Source: Candidatus Hydrogenedentota bacterium (lineage in GTDB: Bacteria; Hydrogenedentota; Hydrogenedentia; Hydrogenedentales; JAGMZX01). Taken from it: a stretch of DNA of 48,343 bases. Below are positions 24,397 to 34,695 of the stretch, piece by piece. The translations under genes and the position numbers were made by a program. The notes under the pieces are model-generated. The model ran no database searches, was not told the origin of the DNA, and was given only the letters and a program-made list of their open reading frames with translations. Numbering within the stretch: position 1 is the stretch's first letter; every line of letters begins with the position of its first letter. The stretch is taken from assembly GCA_029556545.1 (NCBI GenBank), contig JAKQEQ010000156.1:1-48343 (forward strand), in the 5' to 3' direction.

Positions 24397-24879
24397 ATGG
24401 GCACTGAGATCGAGCGGAAATTTCTCGTAATCGACGATAGCTGGCGCACGGGTGTGCGCGGCGTCTCGTGCCGCCAGGGATACCTGTGCGTCGGGCCGCC
24501 GGTGGCCGTGCGCGTGCGGATCATGAACGGTCGCGGGACGCTGAACATCAAGAAGGCGACGCTCGATATCACGCGCGACGAGTTCGAGTATCCGATTCCG
24601 ATCGAGGATGCCGAGAAATTGCTCGCCGACCTGTGCGAGGGATACGCCATCGAGAAGACGCGCCACAAGACGGTTTTCGCGGGGGCGACATGGGAGATCG
24701 ACGAATTTCACGGGGAGAATCGGGGCCTCGTCGTGGCCGAAATCGAGCTTAGCGCCCCGGACCAGCCCTTCGAGCGGCCCCCGTGGCTTGGCGATGAGGT
24801 ATCCGGCGACCCGCGCTACCTGAATTCGAGCCTGAGCCGCCGCCCCTATTCGCAGTGGCCAGAGCGAATGGGTTCCTAG
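24397..24879 (+). CDS. CYTH-domain triphosphate tunnel enzyme
   Basis: A 160-residue CYTH protein. The family signature ExExK is present at the start (EIERKFLV), and alternating charged residues line the predicted beta barrel: RVRIMNGRGTLNIK, EFEYPI, KTRHKTVF, WEIDEFHGENRGLVVAEIEL. Bacterial members are inorganic tripolyphosphatases or, rarely, class IV adenylate cyclases; the short single-domain form favours tripolyphosphatase. The ATG is chosen because ExExK is always N-terminal and the promoter lies just upstream. It is convergent with the sulfotransferase gene. Confidence 0.9.
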   Translation: MGTEIERKFLVIDDSWRTGVRGVSCRQGYLCVGPPVAVRVRIMNGRGTLNIKKATLDITRDEFEYPIPIEDAEKLLADLCEGYAIEKTRHKTVFAGATWEIDEFHGENRGLVVAEIELSAPDQPFERPPWLGDEVSGDPRYLNSSLSRRPYSQWPERMGS

Positions 24880-24909
24880 CGCCCCCAGCGGCGCGCCGTC
24901 TTCGAGTGC

Positions 24910-25560
24910 TTAGTCGGTTCCCGGCGTGTCGTGTCGCTGCCGGTGGAGCGCGGGGTCCACGGCGGCGGCCATGGCGTCCACGTCGAGCCCACCGCCCAGA
25001 AAGGCGTTGACGCGCTCCGCAACCGCGCGCGGGTCCGCGAACGCGTCGCGGTGCTCGACATGCAGCACCGACACGTTCGCGCGGCTTTCGAGCCAGTCCG
25101 CGGCGCGGCGGAGGTCCTTCTCGAACAGCGCGGCCATGCGTTCATCGTCGGTGGCGTCGCGTTGCCCGCGCCGTTCGAGCATTTTGCGCTGCGACGCGAG
25201 CACCTCGGGCATGGCGCGGTGTAGGAGAATGATCTTGTAGCGGAACGTGTCCGGCAGTTCCGGCAGAAAGAACGAAATGATCTTGACGGCCTTGCCCCGG
25301 GCATCGGCCAGCCAGGCCGCGTCGTCGCGCAGCTTCTTGACGCGCTCGAACTCGTAGTAGCCGTTGGGGTTGTCCTCGTCCGCCGTGCGCAGGCCGTCGC
25401 TGAGGATGGGGAGCCCGCCCGCTTCGAGCATGCGCATCATCATGGACGTGCCCGAGCGCGGGAGGCCGGAGATGACAATCACCTGTTCATGCAGCGATAT
25501 AGCGTGTTTCGCGGGTGGTTCGTGCAATGTCCGACTCCCTGGGTGGGTACCGCGTTCCAT
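24910..25560 (-). CDS. Sulfotransferase-family protein
   Basis: A 216-residue protein with the PAPS-binding P-loop VIVISGLPRSGTSMMMRML at residues 27-45. Further blocks (NPNGYYEFERVKKLRDDAAW, FRYKIILLHRAMPEVLASQRKML and the C-terminal VLHVEHRDAFADPRAVAERV) are typical of short bacterial sulfotransferase-like proteins. These transfer sulfate from PAPS to a carbohydrate, lipid or protein. The canonical 3'-PSB arginine/serine pair is in the LLHRAMPEVLAS region. The ribosome site is weak. It is divergent from the giant GH13 gene. Genes for sulfate addition and sulfatases coexist in this window. Confidence 0.82.
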   Translation of the reverse strand: MERGTHPGSRTLHEPPAKHAISLHEQVIVISGLPRSGTSMMMRMLEAGGLPILSDGLRTADEDNPNGYYEFERVKKLRDDAAWLADARGKAVKIISFFLPELPDTFRYKIILLHRAMPEVLASQRKMLERRGQRDATDDERMAALFEKDLRRAADWLESRANVSVLHVEHRDAFADPRAVAERVNAFLGGGLDVDAMAAAVDPALHRQRHDTPGTD

Positions 25561-25673
25561 GATACCAGTTTCCACAGCGGTCGCGGCAGAAGCCTTCCGA
25601 CCGGTCGCCCAATTCATTGAGGAGAATCCGCCGCGCTTCATTCCGTTCTTGGCGCGTCCGCGGCGGAATGATG

Positions 25674-25679
25674 TATGAT
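25674..25679 (+). promoter_or_regulatory. -10 box overlapping the upstream ATG of the GH13 gene
   Basis: TATGAT is a good -10 match and includes the in-frame ATG at 25675. If it is the promoter, that ATG is not translated, and GTG 25768 with AAGG six bases upstream is the start. Confidence 0.4.
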
Positions 25680-25767
25680 TGCGCCGTGTTGCCAAGGTAA
25701 CGCCGCAGAAACAGCCCGAATTCTTGGTTCCCGGCGTGTGTCGGGGCACGCGCAATCAAGGTTTATC

Positions 25768-28700
25768 GTGTCAGTATTGTTCGACAGACTCGCCCACGAA
25801 GACTTCCCCTTCGGGTTTCACGTGACCCGGAAGGCGTGGGATCGGTATCAAGTCGCCACGTTGCGGCGGCCCGCGAACGAGGCGGCGGGCATTACGGAGC
25901 ACGTGTACCGTATCCGGGGCCTCGCGGACCGCATAAACCGGGAACGCGACTTCGGCCGGCCGGGGGTGCGCCCCGCGCGCACGGGCGAGCTGCTCGCGAT
26001 GGGGCTGATCCTGGACATTCTGCGCTACGTCGCCGACCTCTACTGCGAAGAGGAGGTTCCGGGCGTCATGGGACGCGGGCTCGAGCACGTCCGTGCGCAC
26101 GCGGGCGGGCCGGTGGCCGATACGCCGCTTCCCGCGTTTGTGGCGCAGTATACGCCGCGACGCGTCATGAGCGGGCTGCTGAGCGAAGAGGCGTACCTCG
26201 AGGCGCGGTCCGACCGGCTGAGCAACCGGGAAGGCGTTGCGCGCGAGCTTATCCTGCTGCATCTGGCCGTGCTCAACCCGGCGATGCGGTCCTACGTCGA
26301 GCTTTTCGATGACGCCGACCTGCGCGTCGCCGCGCCGTATGAGCGCCTGGTGCACGGGCTGGAGACCTTCTTCGCGGGACAGCCGCCGCTGCGCCTCGTG
26401 AACGACACTTTGATTAACGTGCTGCGCAGTCCGATGCTCGAGAATCCGGACTCGCTCGAGGGGCAGCTTGAATTCATCCGCCGCTTCTGGCGCGAACTGT
26501 TGCCGCCGGAACTGCTCGAGCGGCTGATGGTGGCGCGGGGCATTCTCAAGGAAGAGACGGCTTGGCGCGGTTTCGGGCCGGGCCCGACGCGGGTGCTCGA
26601 GTTCGGGCGGGGCGTCGCGGGCTACCCGGAGCCCGAGGCGTTCAGTGTCGATAAGGACTGGATGCCGCACGTGGTGCTGATTGCGAAGTCCACTTACGTG
26701 TGGCTTGACCAACTCTCGAAGAAGTATCAACGGCCTATTCACCGGCTCGACCAGGTTCCCGACGAGGAACTGGATCGGCTCTCGCGGTGGGGATTCAACG
26801 GGCTGTGGCTCATCGGGTTGTGGGAACGGTCGCCCGCCTCGCAGTGGATCAAGCAGATGATGGGGAATCCCGAGGCGGTCGCATCGGCGTATTCGCTGTA
26901 CGATTACGAGATCGCCGCGGACCTCGGGGGCGAGGAGGCGTATCACAGCCTGAAGGAGCGGGCGCTGCATCGCGGCATCCGACTCGCGAGCGACATGGTG
27001 CCGAACCACGTCGGCATTTACTCGAAGTGGGTTATGGAGCACCCCGACTGGTTTATCCAACTGCCGTATCCGCCGTACCCGAAGTACGCTTTCACGGGGC
27101 CGAATCTGTCGGGGGACGGGCGGGTCACGCTTCAGATCGAGGACGGTTACTGGAACCACACGGACGCCGCAGTCGTGTTTCAGCGGCGGGACAACTGGAC
27201 CGGCGACACGCGGTTTATCTATCACGGCAACGATGGCACGAACATGCCCTGGAACGACACGGCGCAGCTCAATTTCCTGCTACCCGAAGTGCGGGAGGCG
27301 GTGATCAGGACCATCCTGCACGTAGCGCGGCTGTTTCCGATCGTCCGTTTCGACGCCGCCATGACGCTCGCGAAAAAGCACTATCAGCGGCTGTGGTTCC
27401 CCAGGCCCGAGGACGACGGGTCGGTGCCATCGCGCGCTGAGCACGGCCTGAGCCGCGAGGCGTTCGACGCGGCGTTTCCGAAGGAATTCTGGCGGGAGGT
27501 GGTGGACCGCGTCGCGGCGGAGGCGCCGGACACGCTGTTACTCGCCGAGGCCTTCTGGCTGATGGAAGGGTACTTCGTGCGCACGCTGGGCATGCACCGC
27601 GTGTATAACAGCGCGTTTATGAACATGCTGAAGATGGAGGAGAACTCGAAGTACCGGCAGACGGTGAAGAACGTTCTCGAATTCAGTCCGGAAGTACTCC
27701 AGCGGTTTGTCAATTTCATGAATAACCCGGACGAACTCACCGCCGTCGAGCAATTCGGCAAGGGCGACAAGTACTTCGGCGTCTGCGTGCTTATGGCGAC
27801 CCTGCCGGGGCTGCCCATGTTCGGCCACGGCCAGATCGAGGGATTCGCCGAGAAGTACGGCATGGAATACCGGCGCGCCTACTGGGACGAAGCGGTCGAC
27901 GAGCACCTTGTGCGGCGTCACGAGGCCGAGGTTTTTCCGTTGATTCGGCGTCGGCGGCTTTTCAGCGGGGCGCGCAATTTCGCGTTTTTCGATTTTGTGA
28001 CGCCGGAGGGCTGGGTGGACGAAAACGTTTTCGCGTATACGAACCGCAGCGACGGCGAACGGGCGCTCATCGTCTATAACAACGCGTATCAGCGCACGCG
28101 GGGCACGCTGCGGCTTTCGACAGCGATCAACGTCGGTACCGCCGAGGACAAGCAGCTCGTCCGGCGCACGCTGGCCGAGGCGCTCGGGCTTATCGTCGAA
28201 GACGACCGCTACTACATCTTCCGCGATCATCGCTCGGGGCTCGAGTATCTGCACCATGCGCGGGAACTGGCCGAGGAGGGCCTTGCGCTCGAATTGCATG
28301 GCTACCAGTATTACGCCCTCCTCGATTGGCGCGAGGTCCGCGATCACGACCTGACCTGGGCGCACCTGCACGCGACCTTGGGCCGGCGGGGCGTGCCGTG
28401 CATCGAGGAGGCGTATCAAGAGTTGGTGCTCGCGCCGGTGCTTGACCCCTTCCGCGCGGCCATGAACAGCGAGTTTCTCGACGCGCTCACGCGGCCCGAC
28501 CTGGACGGCGTTCTCGAACGGTTCGAACCGGCCTTTGATGCGTTTCTGCACGCCGTGGGCAAGAAAGTAGGACGCAAAAAGCCGGAGCGCCTAGTTAACG
28601 GTATCCTCGCCGAGGTTCGGGAGGAACTCGCAATGCTGCACGATTTTAGGGAGCGGCTGGCAGCGGTCGAACTGCATCCCGACGTCGCGGCCTACCTCAC

Positions 28701-29256
28701 CGCGCCGCTGCCGCGCAAGAAGGACTTGCGCGCACGATTCTGGCGCGTGCCGGTTGCTTGGAGCGTGCTGCGCCGTCTGGGGCGGCTCCTGCCGCGCAAG
28801 CGCGGAGAAATCGTGGATGAAATGGCCGTGAGCGCGGTCTGGCTGCGTGAATGGTTCTTGGTCAAGTCGGTCGCGCAGAGTTTTCGCGACATGGACGGCG
28901 ACGACCATCGCGCGCAGTTGGACGCGGGCATGGTGCGCGCGAGCATCGCGCATGGGCCGCGGCTTGCCCTGCTTCAGCGGGAACCGTGGGGCCCGATTCT
29001 TTACGAGGCGTTCCGCGACCAGGATACACAGCGTTTTCTCGGGATGAACCAGTGGGGCGGGCGCATCTGGCTCGTGAAAGAGCAGCTTGAACGGTGGGCG
29101 CACCTGATGCTGTTCACGAACACGGTCGCGTGCCTGTCCGGCGGCGTGGCCGATGGCGGCGAGATCGAGGCACTCTACGATAATCTGCAGGAGCTGCTGC
29201 TCGCGACCGAAGACGCGGGCTACGACGTCGAGCGCACGCTGGAGAGCCTCAAGTAG
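25768..29256 (+). CDS. Very large GH13 alpha-amylase-family enzyme
   Basis: A 1162-residue cytoplasmic protein. An N-terminal helical part (about 1-300) is followed by a GH13 TIM barrel with all four conserved regions: D409MVPNH, the nucleophile D529 in VRFDAAM, the acid E594 in LLLAEAFW, and D655 in NNPDE. About 400 further residues, helical and basic, follow without a known domain by eye. GH13 enzymes hydrolyse or transfer alpha-glucosidic bonds. No signal peptide is present, so an internal glucan such as glycogen is the likely substrate (inference). The architecture is far longer than ordinary amylases (about 500 residues). Confidence 0.88.
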   Translation: MSVLFDRLAHEDFPFGFHVTRKAWDRYQVATLRRPANEAAGITEHVYRIRGLADRINRERDFGRPGVRPARTGELLAMGLILDILRYVADLYCEEEVPGVMGRGLEHVRAHAGGPVADTPLPAFVAQYTPRRVMSGLLSEEAYLEARSDRLSNREGVARELILLHLAVLNPAMRSYVELFDDADLRVAAPYERLVHGLETFFAGQPPLRLVNDTLINVLRSPMLENPDSLEGQLEFIRRFWRELLPPELLERLMVARGILKEETAWRGFGPGPTRVLEFGRGVAGYPEPEAFSVDKDWMPHVVLIAKSTYVWLDQLSKKYQRPIHRLDQVPDEELDRLSRWGFNGLWLIGLWERSPASQWIKQMMGNPEAVASAYSLYDYEIAADLGGEEAYHSLKERALHRGIRLASDMVPNHVGIYSKWVMEHPDWFIQLPYPPYPKYAFTGPNLSGDGRVTLQIEDGYWNHTDAAVVFQRRDNWTGDTRFIYHGNDGTNMPWNDTAQLNFLLPEVREAVIRTILHVARLFPIVRFDAAMTLAKKHYQRLWFPRPEDDGSVPSRAEHGLSREAFDAAFPKEFWREVVDRVAAEAPDTLLLAEAFWLMEGYFVRTLGMHRVYNSAFMNMLKMEENSKYRQTVKNVLEFSPEVLQRFVNFMNNPDELTAVEQFGKGDKYFGVCVLMATLPGLPMFGHGQIEGFAEKYGMEYRRAYWDEAVDEHLVRRHEAEVFPLIRRRRLFSGARNFAFFDFVTPEGWVDENVFAYTNRSDGERALIVYNNAYQRTRGTLRLSTAINVGTAEDKQLVRRTLAEALGLIVEDDRYYIFRDHRSGLEYLHHARELAEEGLALELHGYQYYALLDWREVRDHDLTWAHLHATLGRRGVPCIEEAYQELVLAPVLDPFRAAMNSEFLDALTRPDLDGVLERFEPAFDAFLHAVGKKVGRKKPERLVNGILAEVREELAMLHDFRERLAAVELHPDVAAYLTAPLPRKKDLRARFWRVPVAWSVLRRLGRLLPRKRGEIVDEMAVSAVWLREWFLVKSVAQSFRDMDGDDHRAQLDAGMVRASIAHGPRLALLQREPWGPILYEAFRDQDTQRFLGMNQWGGRIWLVKEQLERWAHLMLFTNTVACLSGGVADGGEIEALYDNLQELLLATEDAGYDVERTLESLK

Positions 29257-29279
29257 TCTGGCACGGAAAGGGTATGACT

Positions 29280-30206
29280 ATGCGGTACGTCTTGATTACG
29301 CTGTGCGCGCTGCTGCTTGCGGCGCCGGTCCTCGCGGAGGGGAAGATCGTCATCGCGCACCGGGGCGCTTCGGGTTATCTGCCGGAGCACACGCTCGAAG
29401 CGTACGCTTACGCCCATGCCGTCGGTGCGGATTACATCGAGCAGGACCTCGCGCTGACCAAGGACGGCGAACTGGTGTGCCTTCACGATGTCACGCTTGA
29501 CAAGACGACGGACGTGGCGGAACGTTTTCCCGATCGCAAGCGCGACGACGGCCGCTGGTACGCCGCGGATTTCACGTTGGCCGAGATCAAGCAATTACAG
29601 GCGCGGGAACGGTTGCCGAAACGGTTCCCGGTCGGCAAGAGCGATTTTGAAGTGCCGACGTTTCGCGAGGCCATCGAGCTTATCCAGGGGATCAATGGGA
29701 GCACGGGCCGGGACGCGGGCATCTACCCGGAACTCAAGCAGCCTTCATGGCATGCGGCCCAAGGGCAGGACATCGAAACGCCGTTTGTCGCCATACTGCG
29801 CGAGTATGGCTACGACGCGCCCGATGCGCGCATCTATGTGCAGTGTTTCGAGGTGAATACCCTCAAGAAACTGCGGCATGAAATGGGCCTGCGCGCGCCG
29901 CAGGTGTTCCTTATGGGCGACGACCCGTCGAGCCGGTGGCTGACCGACGAAGGGCTCGCGGAAGTCGCCGAATTCGCCGAGGGCATCGGGCCGGACAAAC
30001 AAGCCGTCGAGAAGGATCCGGACCTCGTGAAACGGGCGCACGCACGCGGGCTGGTGGTGCATCCCTACACCGCGCGATCGGACGCGGTCCCGCGCAAATA
30101 CGCCGATGCGCAGGCGGAACTCCACGCCTTCTATTTCGAGTATGGCGTGGACGGGCTGTTTGCTGATTTTCCCGATCATGCCGTGGCCGCGCTGCGTGCG
30201 CCGTAG
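29280..30206 (+). CDS. glpQ: Periplasmic glycerophosphodiester phosphodiesterase
   Basis: A 308-residue GDPD with a cleavable signal peptide (YVLITLCALLLAAPVLAEG). It carries the TIM-barrel motif IAHRGASGYLPEHTLEAY and the metal-binding EQDLALTKDGELVCLHD block, which contain the two catalytic histidines and the metal ligands. The terminal GVDGLFADFPD is also diagnostic. It hydrolyses glycerophosphodiesters to glycerol-3-phosphate and an alcohol. The long insertion and the sequence ELKQP resemble GlpQ of the periplasmic type. ATG 29280 has better spacing from GGAAAGGG than ATG 29274, two codons earlier. Confidence 0.92.
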   Translation: MRYVLITLCALLLAAPVLAEGKIVIAHRGASGYLPEHTLEAYAYAHAVGADYIEQDLALTKDGELVCLHDVTLDKTTDVAERFPDRKRDDGRWYAADFTLAEIKQLQARERLPKRFPVGKSDFEVPTFREAIELIQGINGSTGRDAGIYPELKQPSWHAAQGQDIETPFVAILREYGYDAPDARIYVQCFEVNTLKKLRHEMGLRAPQVFLMGDDPSSRWLTDEGLAEVAEFAEGIGPDKQAVEKDPDLVKRAHARGLVVHPYTARSDAVPRKYADAQAELHAFYFEYGVDGLFADFPDHAVAALRAP

Positions 30207-30242
30207 CGAATAACGGGCTCGTTCCCGGTGGCACTTTGGGCC

Positions 30243-30294
30243 GAACGGTGAATGCCGTTCTATTGTTCGTCTGATCGGTCGGATCCGTCCGATC
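30243..30294 (+). terminator. Hairpin after glpQ and adjoining near-palindrome
   Basis: GAACGG (30243-30248) pairs with CCGTTC (30255-30260), followed by TATTGTT, a plausible weak terminator. Directly after it, 30273-30294 is a 22-bp inverted repeat around GGATCC with one mismatched pair on each side. Confidence 0.4.
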
Positions 30295-30420
30295 TGTCCA
30301 ATTCGTGGTAAACCGAGAGAAAATGATTACGTCCCCGACCCGGACGATCGCCATGCGTTGCATCGCCCGCGGTCCTCTGCCATACTCCGCCGCATCCATT
30401 CCTTACGCGGGAGTACTGCC

Positions 30421-31539
30421 ATGGTTTCGGTCCCTTCCTGGAAAGACAAGGCGCTCTACACGCCCGGCCCGCTCACGACGAGCAGGACGGTCAAGCAGGC
30501 CATGTTGCGCGATTTTGGATCGCGCGATTTCGCCTTTATCGAGGTGGTGAAGGACATCCGCCGCCGCCTGCTCGACGCGGGCGAGGTCGCCGGCGCGGGC
30601 TACGACGCCATCCCGATGCAAGGCAGCGGCACGTTCTCGATCGAGGCGGTGCTCGGGTCGACGGTCCGGCCCGACGGCAAGGCGCTGATCGTGGTGAACG
30701 GCGCGTATGGCAAGCGCATGGCCCGGATATGCCGCGTGCTGCGCATTGACCACGAAACGATCGAGTGTCCCGAGAACAGTGTGCCGAACCTCGACGCGAT
30801 CCGGGCGAAACTCGATACGGGCGCGTTCACCGACCTCGCGGTCGTCCACTGCGAAACGACGACCGGGATCATCAACCCGATTCGCGAGATCGGCGCCATC
30901 GCGCGCGTCGCGGGCGCGCAGTACTTCGTCGACGCCATGAGCAGCTTCGGCGCGGTCCCGTTCAACCTCGCCGACTGCGGCATCGACTACCTGGTCTCGT
31001 CGGCGAACAAGTGCATTGAAGGCGTGCCTGGCTTCGGGTTCGTCATCGCGCGGCGCGCGGCCCTCGACACGACGGAAGGCTGGGCGCGGAGCCTGAGCCT
31101 CGACCTGCTCGACCAGGTGCGCGGCCTCGAGAAGGACGGCCAGTTCCGCTTCACGCCGCCGACGCACGCCCTGCTCGCGTTCCATCAGGCGCTCGTCGAA
31201 CTCGAGGCGGAAGGCGGCCCGGCGGGCCGCGGCGCACGGTATCGCAAGAACCACGAGACCCTCGTGGCGGGCATGCGCGCGTTGGGTTTCCGCGAATACC
31301 TGCCGCCCGAACTCCAGGGCTACATCATCACCTCGTTCCTCTACCCCGACGACCCGAATTGGTCCTTCGAGACCTTCTACCGCCTCCTCAACGAGCGCGA
31401 CTTCGTCATTTACCCCGGCAAAGTCAGCAACGCCGACTGTTTCCGCATCGGGACCATTGGCCGCCTCTTCGAGCAGGACATGCGCGCCCTCCTCGCGGCC
31501 CTTCGCGAGGTCGTCGTCGAGATGGGGCTGCGGCTATGA
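30421..31539 (+). CDS. PLP-dependent aminotransferase, PhnW-like (2-aminoethylphosphonate:pyruvate)
   Basis: A 372-residue class V aminotransferase. The N-terminal [46 protein letters not shown]171 in [14 protein letters not shown] and PLP lysine K197 in [15 protein letters not shown] closely match 2-aminoethylphosphonate-pyruvate transaminases, which make phosphonoacetaldehyde. Phosphonoacetaldehyde hydrolase or dehydrogenase genes are not adjacent, so a related alanine-glyoxylate/serine-pyruvate activity remains possible. GGGAG is 7 bases before the ATG; CATACT at 30381-30386 may be the -10. The symporter gene follows after 144 bases. Confidence 0.87.
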   Translation: MVSVPSWKDKALYTPGPLTTSRTVKQAMLRDFGSRDFAFIEVVKDIRRRLLDAGEVAGAGYDAIPMQGSGTFSIEAVLGSTVRPDGKALIVVNGAYGKRMARICRVLRIDHETIECPENSVPNLDAIRAKLDTGAFTDLAVVHCETTTGIINPIREIGAIARVAGAQYFVDAMSSFGAVPFNLADCGIDYLVSSANKCIEGVPGFGFVIARRAALDTTEGWARSLSLDLLDQVRGLEKDGQFRFTPPTHALLAFHQALVELEAEGGPAGRGARYRKNHETLVAGMRALGFREYLPPELQGYIITSFLYPDDPNWSFETFYRLLNERDFVIYPGKVSNADCFRIGTIGRLFEQDMRALLAALREVVVEMGLRL

Positions 31540-31683
31540 GCGAGGTGCCGCGTTCGGGTAGACTGCGTGGGTTGCGGGAGTGCGCGGAAGGGAGGCCGGG
31601 TGCTTTCGCAAGCGGGGGCGGGGTTGGCGGTATGGTCGAGGGAGCGCATGCGCCGGGGAGCGGCGCGCGGGAGGTGAAGCGTT

Positions 31684-33447
31684 ATGGTATGGCTTGACTG
31701 GCTGATGGTGGGGCTGTATTTCGCGTTGTTGCTGGGACTGGCGTGGTGGGTGATCCGCAAGGGGAAGGACACGGCGGATGACTACTTCCTTGCGGGCCGG
31801 AATCTTGGGTGGTTCCTGGTGGGCGCGTCGATTTTCGCATCGAACATCGGGTCGGAGCATCTGGTGGGGCTCGCGGGGTCGGGCTGCACGGACGGCGTGG
31901 CGATGGCGCACTACGAGTTGCACGCCTGGTGCCTGCTGGTGCTGGGCTGGGTGCTCGTGCCGTTCTACGCGCGGTCGCTGGTCTTCACAATGCCGGAGTT
32001 TCTCGAACGGCGCTACAACGCGACGGCGCGGTGGGTGCTGTCGATTATCTCGCTGGTGGCTTACGTGCTCACGAAGATCGCGGTGGGCATATTCGCGGGC
32101 GGGGTCGTGTTCGCGACGCTGCTGCCGGAACTGCGGGTCGACCTGGGCTTCGCGGCGCTCAACAGTTTCTGGATCGGGTCCATCGCGGTGATCGTGCTTA
32201 CGGGTTTGTACACTATTCTGGGCGGCCTGCGCGCGGTGGCGTATGCGGACGCGTTGCAGACGGTGGTGCTCGTGTTCGGCTCATTCCTGGTGACGGTGTT
32301 TGGGCTGCGGCTATTGGGCGGCTGGGGCGTGCTGCGCGAGGTGTGCGGCTCGGAGATGTTCAACCTGTGGAAGCCGCTCGTGCCCGAGGGCATGGAAGGC
32401 ACGTGGGCGCCCGTGAAGGAATCGGGGCGCATCGCGTGGTACTTCAACGGCAATTATCCTTGGCTCGGCATGCTTTTCTGCGCGCCGATCATCGGCCTGT
32501 GGTACTGGTGCACGGACCAGTACATCGTGCAGCGGGCGCTGGGCGCGCCGAACGAGCAGCAGGCGCGGCGCGGCAGCATCTTCGCGGCGTTCCTCAAGCT
32601 GTTGCCCGTGTTCATCTTCATCATTCCGGGGATGATCTGTTTCGCCCTCGCGAAGAGCGGCAAAGTCGAGGCGCTGCAGCAGGCGCTGTACGCCGAGGGC
32701 GCGATCAACGTCGAGCGCGCGCAGGCGGCGTTTCCGCTCATGGTGCAACACGCGCTCCCGGCGGGCGTGCGCGGCATCGTGGTGGCGGGGCTGCTTTCCG
32801 CGCTCATGAGTTCGCTGGCGGGCGTGTTCAACGCGAGTTCGACCCTGTTCACGATGGACTTCTACCAGAAGTTCCGCCCGACGGCGAGCCAGCACCAGCT
32901 CGTGTGGATCGGGCGCGTCGCGACGACGGGGATGGTGCTCATCGGCCTGGCGTGGATACCGGTGATCCAGGGCGCGCAGGGGCTGTACCACTACCTGCAG
33001 GGCGTGCAGGGCTACCTCGCGCCGCCGATCTTCGTGGTGTTTTTCTTCGGTGTGTTTTTCAAGCGGCTCAACCATAAGGGGTGTCTCGCCGCGCTCGTGG
33101 TCGGCTTCGCGCTCGGCGTGTTCCGGCTCGGCGTGGATACGCCCGTGGCGCTCAAGCTTGCGGGCTTCGAGCACGGGTACGCGGAGGGGTCGCTGCTGTG
33201 GATGGTGAACAACGTGTACTTCCAGTATTACAGCCTGTTCATCTTCCTGGTGTCGGCGGCGGTCATGGTCGTGGTCAGCCTCATGACCGAGGCCCCCGAC
33301 GCCGCGCGGCTGCACGGACTGACCTATGGGACCATCACGGACGAGCACCGGCAGGCGTCCCGCGGCAGTTGGGATTGGCGCGACGTCGCCGCCTCCGCCG
33401 TCGTCCTGATCATCATCCTCTGCGCGTACCTGTACTTCAACGGTTGA
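31684..33447 (+). CDS. Sodium:solute symporter (SSS family)
   Basis: A 587-residue membrane protein with about 14 hydrophobic helices. The SSS signatures are clear: DDYFLAGRNLGWFLVGASIFASNIGSEHL near the start, FTMPEFLERRYN, and GLLSALMSSLAGVFNASSTLFTMDFYQKF with the sodium-site serines. It resembles SGLT-like sugar transporters of Planctomycetota-type genomes, so uptake of a sugar or sialic acid is plausible, given the sialidase-like genes beside it (inference). GGGAGGTGA precedes the ATG. It is convergent with the sialidase pair. Confidence 0.92.
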   Translation: MVWLDWLMVGLYFALLLGLAWWVIRKGKDTADDYFLAGRNLGWFLVGASIFASNIGSEHLVGLAGSGCTDGVAMAHYELHAWCLLVLGWVLVPFYARSLVFTMPEFLERRYNATARWVLSIISLVAYVLTKIAVGIFAGGVVFATLLPELRVDLGFAALNSFWIGSIAVIVLTGLYTILGGLRAVAYADALQTVVLVFGSFLVTVFGLRLLGGWGVLREVCGSEMFNLWKPLVPEGMEGTWAPVKESGRIAWYFNGNYPWLGMLFCAPIIGLWYWCTDQYIVQRALGAPNEQQARRGSIFAAFLKLLPVFIFIIPGMICFALAKSGKVEALQQALYAEGAINVERAQAAFPLMVQHALPAGVRGIVVAGLLSALMSSLAGVFNASSTLFTMDFYQKFRPTASQHQLVWIGRVATTGMVLIGLAWIPVIQGAQGLYHYLQGVQGYLAPPIFVVFFFGVFFKRLNHKGCLAALVVGFALGVFRLGVDTPVALKLAGFEHGYAEGSLLWMVNNVYFQYYSLFIFLVSAAVMVVVSLMTEAPDAARLHGLTYGTITDEHRQASRGSWDWRDVAASAVVLIIILCAYLYFNG

Positions 33448-33504
33448 CGCCCACCGCGACCACTGAGTACACGGCGCTTGCGACGATGGGGCGCGGACCG
33501 GCGT

Positions 33505-34695
33505 CTACTGGTCTCGCTTCCGGGTTCCGAGCGGACGGTTGATCGTGACCGGCGTGGCGAGCAGCGCATCGAGATCATGCCCCTCCGTCAGCCACGCGAG
33601 ATCGAATGTGACGACCGCCACGGTCTCGTACAGCTTCTTCTCGCCTTTCTCGAAAAGCAGATGGATGTTGCCCCGCTTGTCCGCGGCGAGGGACGAATAC
33701 GCGCTGGGTCCGGCATACACGAGGCGTTTCACGGGCCACGTCCAGCCCCGGTCGAAACTCGCCCACACCGTCATGCCCGTCCGGCCCTTGCCGGGGTTGT
33801 CCGGCGTGCTGAAGACGAGCACGTCCTTGCCGCCGGTGCGTTCCGCGGGCAGGCGCACCAGCCCGGCGTTGCATCCGTAGCTGGGCGCCGTGCCGTACTT
33901 GAAGTAAAAGGGTTCGCCCACCTCGCGCAGGTCTTCGCATACGCGCCAGTCCACGTACATGGCGCCGCCGTCGTAACTCCAGGCGATGCGCCTGCGATGG
34001 TCCACGGACATGTGGGAGCGCGAGTTGTAGTAGACGTCGCCGTTCAGCATTTCCGCGAGCGTTCCCTCGCCGGTGCCGCTCTGGACGGGCCCGCTCGTCT
34101 GCCAGGTGCTTCCCCCGTCATCGCTGAAGATGGACGTGTTGTAGTGGTACGGCCACCACTCCTGGTCGTTGCTGCCGTGGGGCGCCATGATCCGCGCGGG
34201 CACAAGCAGCCGGCCCTTATGTTCGCCGTATCGCAGCGTGACGCCGGATTCCGAGCAACTCGTGTCTGCGGGAACGCCGTCGGGAGCGCCGTGACCGTAC
34301 GCGTTCGGCTTCACGACAATCGACTCTCTGGCCCACGTCCGGCCATGGTCCTTGCTTCGCCATAGAATGCCCTTGTCCGGCTGCACCACCATGACGTCGC
34401 CCGTACTCTGATCGACGACGCTCGTGCCAGCCGCATCGTCACCGATAACCTGGGGATCGCTCCACGTCTTTCCGCCGTCCTCGCTGCGGCGCAGCAGCTT
34501 TCCCGAGTCCGCGAAGGCGAGCACCGTCCCGTCCGCGGCCACGTTGATATTCGGAATGCGCACTCCCGTGAAGAGGTCTTGAAAATCGAGGCCGGAGGCA
34601 GGCGCCGGCGGTTCGTCAGCATCGGACCGGTCCCCGATGCCCGACAGGAGCGAGGTTATAACGGCGCAGATGACGATCGAGGGACAAGGCTTCAC
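33505..34695 (-). CDS. Secreted sialidase-like BNR-repeat protein (downstream copy)
   Basis: A 396-residue protein with a signal peptide ([18 protein letters not shown]) and a six-bladed beta-propeller. Asp-box motifs (S-x-D-x-G-x-T-W) occur as [16 protein letters not shown] and SDDGGSTW, with a degenerate [24 protein letters not shown] resembles the sialidase RIP arginine motif. Exo-alpha-sialidases release terminal sialic acid; other BNR proteins only bind glycans. The GTG at 34695 overlaps the stop of the upstream sialidase gene (GTGA), and AAGGAG lies 7 bases before it. The pair is therefore a coupled operon. Confidence 0.86.
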   Translation of the reverse strand: MKPCPSIVICAVITSLLSGIGDRSDADEPPAPASGLDFQDLFTGVRIPNINVAADGTVLAFADSGKLLRRSEDGGKTWSDPQVIGDDAAGTSVVDQSTGDVMVVQPDKGILWRSKDHGRTWARESIVVKPNAYGHGAPDGVPADTSCSESGVTLRYGEHKGRLLVPARIMAPHGSNDQEWWPYHYNTSIFSDDGGSTWQTSGPVQSGTGEGTLAEMLNGDVYYNSRSHMSVDHRRRIAWSYDGGAMYVDWRVCEDLREVGEPFYFKYGTAPSYGCNAGLVRLPAERTGGKDVLVFSTPDNPGKGRTGMTVWASFDRGWTWPVKRLVYAGPSAYSSLAADKRGNIHLLFEKGEKKLYETVAVVTFDLAWLTEGHDLDALLATPVTINRPLGTRKRDQ

